5,680 nt of DNA from Azoarcus sp. (lineage in GTDB: Bacteria > Pseudomonadota > Gammaproteobacteria > Burkholderiales > Rhodocyclaceae). The notes below the pieces were generated by a model. That model ran no database searches, had not been told where the DNA came from, and saw only the letters and a program-made list of their open reading frames with translations. Positions 1 to 5,035 of this stretch are shown piece after piece. The position numbers and the translations under genes are program-made. The stretch covers positions 1 to 5,680 of the forward strand of contig JAIRWW010000143.1 of assembly GCA_031268685.1 (NCBI GenBank), read 5' to 3'. Position 1 is the stretch's first letter; each line of letters starts with the position of its first letter.

Positions 1-237
1 ACGCATGACTTCCAACACCCGGTCGTGTTCGGCGCGATGGCAGGAAGGGAAGTTCACTGCTTCCATCCAGCGGTTTTCCTGATCGAAATGCCCGGCGGTA
101 TGGTCGATGAAAGCATCCAGCTGTGTAAGGAAACTTTCAGGCGCGGCGACGGCCAGCACATTGCAGAACTCGATGAACTCACGATGCGTTTCGTCCATGC
201 GGGCCAGGCCCAGTTCGTAACGTTCGCTCCATTCCAT
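1..237 (-). CDS. Bacteriohemerythrin, C-terminus cut by window edge
   Basis: This is the N-terminal 79 residues of a hemerythrin-family protein, a four-helix bundle that binds O2 at a non-heme di-iron site. It begins MEWSERYELGL, the usual hemerythrin opening. The iron ligands come in family order: His18 in DETHREF, His50 and Glu54 in HFDQE, then His67 and His71 in CHRAEH. The last ligands (a His and an Asp in helix 4) would lie beyond the left edge. The start at 237 is chosen because the fold begins there, no earlier ATG is in frame, and a GGAG lies about 12 bases upstream, slightly far. The gene lies 65 bp after sspB on the same strand with no obvious terminator between, so co-transcription is possible. 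Known members store, carry or sense O2; which role applies here cannot be told. I am confident of the family, less so of the exact start. Confidence 0.87.
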   Translation of the reverse strand, partial: MEWSERYELGLARMDETHREFIEFCNVLAVAAPESFLTQLDAFIDHTAGHFDQENRWMEAVNFPSCHRAEHDRVLEVMR

Positions 238-302
238 GGCGGCGCGGTTCTCCGTGGGGCGGACAAGGGTGGCGTACTGTGCGCTTTCCTTGTGCTGTTT
301 GT

Positions 303-713
303 CTATTTGATTACTTTCAGGTGCGAGCCGCGTGGCGGCGGGTGGTTGTCTGGCGGCGGCGGGCCGCTTTCTCCGTTTTCGGTGGAAGCGCCTTCCGGCG
401 CGCGATGGAGCTGAGGCTCGAAAGCCATGCCCTGGCCATTCTCGCGGGCGTAGATCGCCGCGATATTGCCGATGGGCACTACGATTTGGTGCGCCACGCC
501 ATTGAAGCGCGCCTGGAACGTTACTTGCTCATTGTTCATCATTAGCTGATGCGTCGCCTCGGGGGCGACGTTGAGCACGATCTGGCCATCGCGGACGTAG
601 CCGGGAGGCACGCGCGTATGCTCGTCGACAAGCACGGCCAGATAGGGGGTAAAGCCCTGATCGATGCACCATTCATGGATGGCGCGAATCAAATAAGGTT
701 TGGTGGAAACCAT
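303..713 (-). CDS. sspB: SspB, ClpXP protease specificity-enhancing factor
   Basis: SspB is a cytoplasmic adaptor that binds ssrA-tagged proteins released from stalled ribosomes and hands them to the ClpXP protease. The 136-residue protein has the family layout: a folded substrate-binding domain over about residues 4-100 (STKPYLIRAIHEWC at the start, PPGYVRDGQIVLN near 36-48), then a Pro/Gly-rich flexible linker (about 105-128), then a C-terminal tail ending HLKVIK, which matches the ClpX-docking motif. The start at 713 has a purine-rich Shine-Dalgarno (GAGGGGGG) 5 bases upstream. It lies 28 bp after sspA, so the two are almost certainly one transcript, as in other proteobacteria. Length is normal, although the linker is compact. 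No defect is seen. Confidence 0.95.
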   Translation of the reverse strand: MVSTKPYLIRAIHEWCIDQGFTPYLAVLVDEHTRVPPGYVRDGQIVLNVAPEATHQLMMNNEQVTFQARFNGVAHQIVVPIGNIAAIYARENGQGMAFEPQLHRAPEGASTENGESGPPPPDNHPPPRGSHLKVIK

Positions 714-741
714 GGCGTCCCCCCTCTTTCCAGTGCCGTTC

Positions 742-1338
742 TCAGCGCCGCATGATTTTTTCGGACGGCGTCAGCGCATCGATGAAGCCTTGGCGGCTGA
801 AAATGCGTTCCGCGTATTTCATCAACGCCGAAGCGGCCTTGGGCAGTTCGATATCGTAGTGTTCGAGCCGCCACAGAAGCGGGGCAATCGCTACGTCGAG
901 CATCGAGAATTCATCGCCAAGCATGAACTTCTGCTTGGTGAAGATCGGCGTCAATTGTATGAGATGGTCGCGCACATGGTCGCGCGTTTTCTCGATGCCT
1001 TTCTGGTTGGCTTCGAGAGCCGGAATGTGCTCGAACAGTTCGTGCTCGAATGTATGTAACAATTGGCGCGCCCGCGCCCGCATGATTGGGTCGGGCGGCA
1101 TCAGTTGCGGATGCGGAAAACGTTCGTCGATGTATTCGTTGATGATGTTCGATTCGTATAGCACGAGATCGCGGTCGACCAGTACCGGAACCCGGTTGTA
1201 GGGGTTGATAATGGCGATATCTTCGGGCTTGTTGTACAGGTCGACATCGATCACTTCAAAATCCATGCCCTTTTCGTAGAGCACGATCCGGCAACGGTGA
1301 CTGAAGGGATCTGTCGTGCCGGAATATAGATTCATCAT
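742..1338 (-). CDS. sspA: SspA, stringent starvation protein A
   Basis: SspA is a glutathione-S-transferase-fold protein that binds RNA polymerase and alters transcription during starvation and acid stress; it is not known as an active transferase. The 198 residues show an N-terminal thioredoxin-like domain (about 1-80) opening LYSGTTDPFSHRCRIVL, the cis-proline strand RVPVLVD (residues 49-55), ESNIINEYIDERF (62-74) and the conserved surface PHP motif at 75-77. An all-helical domain follows (about 88-195) with GDEFSMLDVAIAPLLWRL (141-158). Asp10 replaces the Cys that I recall in many betaproteobacterial homologues; E. coli SspA also has Asp there. The first of two adjacent ATG codons fits best, with GGAG 10 bases upstream. 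The gene starts 24 bp after the T-rich tail of the petC terminator, so it needs read-through or a promoter lying within petC or the terminator region; I see no clear -35/-10 pair. Confidence 0.96.
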   Translation of the reverse strand: MMNLYSGTTDPFSHRCRIVLYEKGMDFEVIDVDLYNKPEDIAIINPYNRVPVLVDRDLVLYESNIINEYIDERFPHPQLMPPDPIMRARARQLLHTFEHELFEHIPALEANQKGIEKTRDHVRDHLIQLTPIFTKQKFMLGDEFSMLDVAIAPLLWRLEHYDIELPKAASALMKYAERIFSRQGFIDALTPSEKIMRR

Positions 1339-1360
1339 GGCTTGGCGACTCCGGGGGATG

Positions 1361-1402
1361 CAAAAGACAAAAGCGCACTGCGCAGTGGTTCGCGCAGTGC
1401 GT
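1361..1402 (-). terminator. Intrinsic terminator after petC
   Basis: Read on the minus strand, bases 1401-1392 (CGCACTGCGC) pair perfectly with 1383-1374 to give a 10-bp GC-rich stem with an 8-base loop (GAACCACT, 1391-1384). One unpaired base follows, then TTTTGTCTTTT. The U-rich tail exists only in this orientation, so the signal ends transcripts of petABC, whose last stop codon is 38 bp upstream. It lies directly ahead of sspA and would limit read-through into sspAB. The loop also matches a segment near the petC stop codon; see the findings. Confidence 0.85.
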
Positions 1403-1439
1403 GCGGGTTGAAGGGATCAGTTCGTCACAGAACCACTGG

Positions 1440-2195
1440 TCAGTGGATGTCCTTCCAATAATTTTTGCCCAGTTTGTGGGTAAGTACATAAAGACCGGCA
1501 AGGAAGATTAGAACAAATACACCAATTGTTTCGCGGCTTCCAGCATCCGGCTCGCCCATCCATACCAGGAAGGAGACAAGATCGGCTACAGCCTGATCGT
1601 ATGTTTCTTTCGACATGGTGCCAGATTTGCTCAGGGCGAGCTCCTGAACTTTGTGGCCGTTATCGTCAGTTGTTTCTTTCAGGGTCTGTACGCCTTGCAG
1701 ATCCCACAGCGCGTGCGGCATGCCGACATTGGCGAAAACCGTGTTGTTCCAGCCGGTCGGACGGGCCGGATCGCGGTAGAAGCTGCGCAGATAGGTGTAC
1801 AGATAGTCCGCGCCGCTACCAGACTCCGATGCCTTGGCGCGCGCGATCAACGACAGATCGGGCGGCGCTGTGCCGAACCAGGCTTCGGCGTCTTCGCGGC
1901 TCATGGCGACCGTCATCAGGTCGCCGGTTTTCTCGCCGGTAAAGAGCAGGTTGTCGGTAATAGTCTTTTCGTCCAGACCGATTTTTTGCAGCTGGTTGTA
2001 GCGCACCGCAGAAGCGCCATGACAGTTCAGACAGTAATTGATGAACAGTCTGGCGCCGCTCTGGAGGTTTTTCTGGTCAGTGCTGACTGGCGCCTTTTCC
2101 AGATGCACGCCTTCGGAGGCCAAGGCAGCAAGCGGCGCGAACAGGGCAATGACGGCGAGACGCTTGATGAATTTGACTACATTCGTTTTCTTCAT
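1440..2195 (-). CDS. petC: Cytochrome c1, bc1 complex
   Basis: Cytochrome c1 takes electrons from the Rieske cluster and passes them to soluble or membrane-bound cytochrome c on the periplasmic side. The 251-residue precursor has a Sec signal peptide (basic start MKKTNVVKFIKR, hydrophobic core to about 20, likely cleavage after ALA-26), the c-type heme site CLNCH at 55-59, and one C-terminal membrane anchor (about 222-238) followed by KLGKNYWKDIH. The likely axial heme ligand is Met159 in NVGMPHALW (inferred; Met94 and Met98 are alternatives). The start is fixed at 2195: its ATG overlaps the petB stop as ATGA, which implies coupled translation, and the signal peptide begins there. The same frame stays open upstream to 2540, but that part overlaps petB and looks like no signal peptide or known domain. 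Short for a c1, as in other beta- and gammaproteobacteria. Complete. Confidence 0.96.
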   Translation of the reverse strand: MKKTNVVKFIKRLAVIALFAPLAALASEGVHLEKAPVSTDQKNLQSGARLFINYCLNCHGASAVRYNQLQKIGLDEKTITDNLLFTGEKTGDLMTVAMSREDAEAWFGTAPPDLSLIARAKASESGSGADYLYTYLRSFYRDPARPTGWNNTVFANVGMPHALWDLQGVQTLKETTDDNGHKVQELALSKSGTMSKETYDQAVADLVSFLVWMGEPDAGSRETIGVFVLIFLAGLYVLTHKLGKNYWKDIH

Positions 2196-3523
2196 TTGAA
2201 CGTCACCCTTTCCGGAACCGGCTTGCATTTGTCGATCTTCGACCAGTACGGCATGGTCAGGAAGAAAAGGAAGTAGTAGACGGTGAAAATCTGGGCAATG
2301 ACGTCGCCGGGCAGCCAGCTGCGGCCGAAGAAGAGATAGCCCGGTACTTGCATCCCCAGAAAACCGAGAATCAGAAACCCAACCACGAAAATGCCGAGCA
2401 GGGTCTTGAAGATCGATCCGCGGTAGCGAATGGACTTCGCCGGACTGCGGTCGAGCCAGGGCAGGAAGGCCAGGATCACCACGCCGCCGCCCATGGCAAT
2501 CACGCCCCAGAGCTTGGCATCGAGCCAGAAGAAATTCCACACCATCGCCCGCAGCATTGAGTAGAACGGGGTGAAATACCAGACCGGCGCGATGTGCGGC
2601 GGTGTTTTCATCGGGTCGGCGGGCAGGAAGTTGTTGTATTCCAGGAAGTAGCCGCCGACTTCGGGCGCGAAGAAGACGACTGCACAGAAGAAGAACAGGA
2701 AGATGACCGTAGCGGGAAGGTCGTGCGCGATCGTGTAGTACGGGTGGAAGGGAATGCCATCCAGCGGAATGCCCTTTTCGTCCTTGAACTTCTTGATTTC
2801 GACGCCATCGGGGTTGTTCGAGCCGATTTCATGCAGCGCCAGGATGTGCGCGACGACCAGCCCGATCAGCACCAGCGGCACGGCGATGACGTGGAGCGCG
2901 AAGAAGCGGTTCAGCGTTACGTCGGACACCACGTAGTCGCCCCGTATGAGCAGAGAGAGATCGGGGCCGACGAAGGGGATCGCCGAGAAGAGGTTGATGA
3001 TGACCTGTGCGCCCCAGTAGGACATTTGCCCCCACGGCAGCAGATAGCCCATGAAGGCTTCCGCCATCAGGCACAGGAAGATCAGCACGCCGAAGATCCA
3101 TATCAGTTCGCGGGGCTTGCGGTACGAGCCGTAGAGCATGCCCCGGAACATGTGCAGATATACGACGATGAAGAAGGCCGAAGCCCCGGTCGAATGGAAG
3201 TAGCGTATGAACTTGCCGCCCGCTATTTCCCGCATGATGTATTCGACGCTGGCGAAGGCGGTGGGAATGCCGTAGGCGTTGAGCGTGCCGTCGGGCTTGT
3301 AGTTCATGGTCAGGAAGATCCCGGTCACGATCTGAATTGCCAGCACTACTATCGCAAGCGATCCGAAGAAATACCAGAAGTTGAAATTCTTGGGCGCGTA
3401 GTACTCGGACAAATGCGCTTTCCACAGCGAAGTTGCCGGAAAGCGGGCATCGACCCATTCCAGCACGTTGCCCAGGAGGGTGCCGTTCGAGCGGTATTTT
3501 TCGTAATTGGTGTTCGCAGCCAT
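2192..3523 (-). CDS. petB: Cytochrome b, bc1 complex
   Basis: This inner-membrane subunit carries hemes bL and bH and both quinone sites (Qo and Qi) of complex III. The 443 residues give about eight membrane helices (near 52-72, 112-132, 141-162, 205-230, 271-287, 340-356, 374-393, 408-424). Heme ligands are His110 and His124 (13 residues between) and His211 and His226 (14 between). LLPWGQMSYW (161-170) is the conserved cd-helix region. The Qo motif reads PVWY at 313-316 instead of the PEWY of mitochondria and alphaproteobacteria. The b6 and subunit-IV parts are fused, as in proteobacteria. The start is set by AAAGGAGG 8 bases upstream of ATG 3523, within the end of petA, leaving a 3-bp gap. 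The TGA stop overlaps the petC ATG. Intact and of normal length. Confidence 0.98.
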   Translation of the reverse strand: MAANTNYEKYRSNGTLLGNVLEWVDARFPATSLWKAHLSEYYAPKNFNFWYFFGSLAIVVLAIQIVTGIFLTMNYKPDGTLNAYGIPTAFASVEYIMREIAGGKFIRYFHSTGASAFFIVVYLHMFRGMLYGSYRKPRELIWIFGVLIFLCLMAEAFMGYLLPWGQMSYWGAQVIINLFSAIPFVGPDLSLLIRGDYVVSDVTLNRFFALHVIAVPLVLIGLVVAHILALHEIGSNNPDGVEIKKFKDEKGIPLDGIPFHPYYTIAHDLPATVIFLFFFCAVVFFAPEVGGYFLEYNNFLPADPMKTPPHIAPVWYFTPFYSMLRAMVWNFFWLDAKLWGVIAMGGGVVILAFLPWLDRSPAKSIRYRGSIFKTLLGIFVVGFLILGFLGMQVPGYLFFGRSWLPGDVIAQIFTVYYFLFFLTMPYWSKIDKCKPVPERVTFK

Positions 3524-3526
3524 GCT

Positions 3527-4120
3527 TTATGCCTCCTTTGGATCTTCGCCAATGAGGATGGAAGTATCCGACAGGTAGGTATAGGGAGGGATTTCCAGAT
3601 TGGTCGGCGCCGGCATGGCCTTGAATACCCTTCCCGCCAGATCGAACTGCGATCCATGACAGGGGCAGAAGAAGCCGCCTTGCCAGTCGGCTGGCATGCC
3701 TTCTGCATTGCCAGGCTTGATTTTGTCGGATGGCGAACAGCCCAGGTGTGTGCAGATGCCGACGACGACGAGGTATTCGTCCTTGACCGCGCGCGCCGTG
3801 TTTTTGGCGTAATCGGGCTGATCTGATTTTTCCGAGGCCGGATCGCTCACCCTGTCGGCCACTTTTTCAAGCGAAGCAAGCATTTCCGGCGTGCGACGCA
3901 GAATCCACACCGGCTTGCCGCGCCATTTCACGACCATTTTTTCGCCGGGAGCCAGTTTGCCGATATCCGCCACTACTGGCGCGCCGGCGGCTTTCGCACG
4001 TTCCGACGGGGCCAGGCTGGCGACAAACGGCACCGCCGCCGCCGCCACGGCAACACCGCCCGCGGCGGAGGTCGCCAGTATGAGCGCTCGGCGCTCGCTA
4101 TCCACCTTCTGATCACTCAT
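3527..4120 (-). CDS. petA: Rieske iron-sulfur protein, bc1 complex
   Basis: The Rieske subunit accepts one electron from quinol at the Qo site and swings to cytochrome c1. The 197 residues contain a twin-arginine export signal/anchor (ERRALILATSAAGG at 9-22, hydrophobic stretch to about 37) that stays uncleaved in this family. The hinge-like Ala-rich region (about 38-50) follows. The cluster-binding domain has box I CTHLGC (123-128) and box II CPCHGS (152-157). The 2Fe-2S ligands are Cys123, His125, Cys152 and His155; Cys128 and Cys154 form the stabilising disulfide. The start at 4120 has AAGGAAGGG just upstream and gives the expected N-terminus. It is the first gene of petABC, with a leader of roughly 40 bases from the proposed promoter. 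No missing residue. Confidence 0.97.
   Translation of the reverse strand: MSDQKVDSERRALILATSAAGGVAVAAAAVPFVASLAPSERAKAAGAPVVADIGKLAPGEKMVVKWRGKPVWILRRTPEMLASLEKVADRVSDPASEKSDQPDYAKNTARAVKDEYLVVVGICTHLGCSPSDKIKPGNAEGMPADWQGGFFCPCHGSQFDLAGRVFKAMPAPTNLEIPPYTYLSDTSILIGEDPKEA
3532..3537 (-). promoter_or_regulatory. Shine-Dalgarno of petB inside petA
   Basis: The minus strand reads AGGAGG here, a full match to the anti-Shine-Dalgarno of 16S rRNA. It lies 8 bases before the petB ATG and within the last codons of petA. It fixes the petB start and shows that petB has its own strong initiation signal even though it directly follows petA. Confidence 0.8.
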
Positions 4121-4168
4121 GATCCCTTCCTTTTTCCCGTCCAGGACGAAAACCCCTGAAACCGCCGA

Positions 4169-4197
4169 ATTATAGCCAATCGCCCTTGACAGGAGAA
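4169..4197 (-). promoter_or_regulatory. Candidate petABC promoter
   Basis: On the minus strand a perfect -10 box TATAAT occupies 4174-4169, about 50 bases ahead of petA. At 17-bp spacing the -35 position reads TTCTCC (4197-4192), a weak match to TTGACA. The predicted start near 4162 gives a leader of about 40 bases with the petA Shine-Dalgarno at its end. Strength and the true start are inferred; an activator could make up for the poor -35. Confidence 0.5.
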
Positions 4198-4256
4198 GCG
4201 GGTCGGAACGAATCCGGCATGGCTATTGCGCAACGGGCCGTTTCGCCCGCGAAGGC

Positions 4257-4262
4257 TATAAT
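4257..4262 (+). promoter_or_regulatory. Candidate rnpB promoter -10 box
   Basis: A perfect TATAAT lies 7 bases before the base-paired 5' end of RNase P RNA at about 4269-4270, the right distance for the transcription start. The bases between (CCGCCGC) form a GC-rich discriminator like those of growth-rate-controlled stable RNA promoters. No convincing -35 is found: positions 4233-4240 at 16-18 bp spacing are GC-rich and unlike TTGACA. Confidence 0.55.
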
Positions 4263-4269
4263 CCGCCGC

Positions 4270-4639
4270 GGGAAGTTCGCCAGGCAATCGCTGCGCACCT
4301 TTGCGTGGAGGAAAGTCCGGGCCCCTCAGAGCAGGATGCCGGCTAACGGCCGGGCGTCGCGAGGCGACGGAAAGTGCAACAGAAAACAAACCGCCGATGG
4401 TCCGCGTAACGCGGAATCAGGCAAGGGTGAAACGGCGGGGTAAGAGCCCACCGCGGAATTGGCAACAGTTCCGGCACGGCAAACCCCATCCGGGGCAAGG
4501 CCAAATAGGGGGGCATTGCGTGGCTCGCGCCGCCCCCGGGTAGGCTGCTGGAGCGCCGCGGCAACGCGGCGCCAAGATGAATGATTGCCCGGTGTCCTTC
4601 GGGACATTCGACAGAACCCGGCTTATCGGCGGACTTCCC
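4270..4639 (+). ncRNA. rnpB: RNase P RNA, bacterial type A
   Basis: This is the catalytic RNA of RNase P, which removes the 5' leader of tRNA precursors. All the conserved blocks appear in order: GAGGAAAGTCCGGGC (from 4308), the ACAGAAAACAAACCGCC block (about 4378-4394), CAAGGGTGAAA (about 4422), GGTAAGAGCCCACC (about 4439), CAAGGCCAAATAGG (about 4496), CCCGGGTAGGCTGCTGGAG (4535-4553), GATGAATGATTG, and ACAGAACCCGGCTTATCGG (4611-4629). P1 pairs 4270-4281 with 4628-4639 (12 bp, one G-U). P2 pairs 4283-4289 with 4583-4589. P18 (4553-4560 with 4565-4572) carries a GCAA tetraloop. A P19 hairpin with a TTCG loop lies at 4593-4606. P3 is very short. The L15 tRNA-CCA contact reads GGC (4478-4480) where E. 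coli has GGU. Ends are inferred from P1 pairing and could shift by a few bases. Confidence 0.97.
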
Positions 4640-4676
4640 GCTTCGCCCGCCGCCGGGTCTTCCCCTTTTTCCCATT

Positions 4677-4697
4677 GTGGGGTTTTCCCACTCTTTT
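4677..4697 (+). terminator. Possible rnpB terminator
   Basis: GTGGG (4677-4681) and CCCAC (4687-4691) form a 5-bp stem with a GTTTT loop, followed by TCTTTT and, a little later, a run of six Ts. It lies about 38 bases past the end of RNase P RNA on the same strand. The stem is short, and the same bases could pair with neighbouring CCCC/CCCA runs, so this is tentative. The precursor would then be trimmed back to the P1 helix. Confidence 0.4.
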
Positions 4698-4837
4698 CCG
4701 GTTTTTTGCTCCGCGACGACGCGGCGCGAGGGGCTGTCTTGGCGTATTTCTCCGCTTTCCGTCGGGATAAGGGGCATTTCCAGCACTTCCTGTGAATTTG
4801 TCCCACTTTTCCCCACCCGCCGAATGACATCATCCAA

Positions 4838-4950
4838 AGTTCATGCTATTTATGAATATATACAGACATTGCCGTTGATTTTAAATACATTATGTTGAAA
4901 TTTGCTGATCGAGATAGCTTGTTGCAATAAAAAACAATTTCTTTTTTTTG
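4838..4950. promoter_or_regulatory. AT-rich patch upstream of the dcw promoter region
   Basis: This stretch is strongly AT-rich compared with the GC-rich genes on both sides, with runs such as TTTTAAATACATTATG, AATAAAAAACAATTT and eight consecutive Ts ending at 4949. It lies about 90-200 bp before mraZ. It resembles the upstream A/T tracts that can bend DNA or contact RNA polymerase alpha subunits; that role is inferred and no defined promoter was recognised. Confidence 0.4.
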
Positions 4951-4979
4951 CGGAATGTTCGACAATTGTGGTTCAGTTA

Positions 4980-5030
4980 GGGGGTTTGTGTGGGTTTTAG
5001 TGGCGCAAGGTGCGCCAAGTGGGGGCTGGG
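4980..5030 (+). promoter_or_regulatory. MraZ-type operator boxes (GTGGG, 10-bp phase)
   Basis: MraZ is known to bind direct TGGG-type repeats spaced by 5 bases ahead of its own gene. Here GGGGG (4980), GTGGG (4990), GTGGC (5000) and GTGCG (5010) start exactly 10 bases apart on the coding strand, with a further GTGGG at 5019 and CTGGGG at 5026. Only some match the core perfectly. Position just before mraZ, with the array running into its Shine-Dalgarno, supports autoregulation of the dcw cluster. Confidence 0.6.
5001..5017 (+). repeat. Perfect hairpin in the mraZ leader
   Basis: TGGCGCA (5001-5007) and TGCGCCA (5011-5017) are exact reverse complements around a 3-base centre (AGG). The hairpin ends 18 bases before the mraZ ATG and overlaps two of the 10-bp-phased MraZ-type boxes. 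It may act in RNA near the ribosome site or as a DNA dyad; neither role is shown by the sequence. Confidence 0.65.
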
Positions 5031-5035
5031 GAACA

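Larger units (their letters stand above)
4640..5035. other. Non-coding interval between rnpB and mraZ
   Basis: No reading frame here looks like a protein: the open frames have no recognisable domain and overlap rnpB or the mraZ leader. From left to right it holds a GC-rich tail after rnpB, a T-run (4666-4670), a hairpin with a T-rich tail (4677-4697), a small GC hairpin (4711-4724), paired CCCAC boxes (4802-4816), an AT-rich patch (about 4838-4950) ending in eight Ts, and G-rich MraZ-type boxes before mraZ. The dcw promoter must lie in the right part, but I cannot name a convincing -35/-10 pair; GACAAT at 4961-4966 matches a -10 at four of six bases with a poor -35. Confidence 0.7.

Noticed and set aside
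25..755. Plus-strand open frames opposite the hemerythrin and sspB genes
   Set aside because: They mirror well-supported minus-strand genes and carry no recognisable domains.
2196..2540. Upstream extension of the petC frame by 115 codons
   Set aside because: It overlaps petB, and the signal peptide and ATGA overlap place the true start at 2195.
2594..3826. A 410-codon open frame on the plus strand opposite petB and petA
   Set aside because: It lies wholly antisense to two strongly supported genes. Its protein is full of Asp, Glu, Arg and His in no known domain, which is what the complement of GC-rich membrane-protein codons gives.
4186..4191. A perfect TTGACA on the plus strand as the rnpB -35 box
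   Set aside because: It is 65 bp from the rnpB TATAAT, and the hexamers 16-17 bp downstream of it match a -10 box poorly.
4711..4724. GC hairpin CCGCG-ACGA-CGCGG as a terminator
   Set aside because: No T-run follows on either strand in the right direction; the six Ts come before it on the plus strand.
4343..4837. A 164-codon minus-strand frame across rnpB and the interval after it
   Set aside because: Most of it is antisense to the conserved RNase P RNA, and its sequence is low-complexity with no recognisable motif.
4955..5035. An earlier mraZ start at the ATG at 4955
   Set aside because: The 27 added residues are not MraZ-like and would be coded by the operator boxes; ATG 5036 has a better ribosome site and the normal N-terminus.
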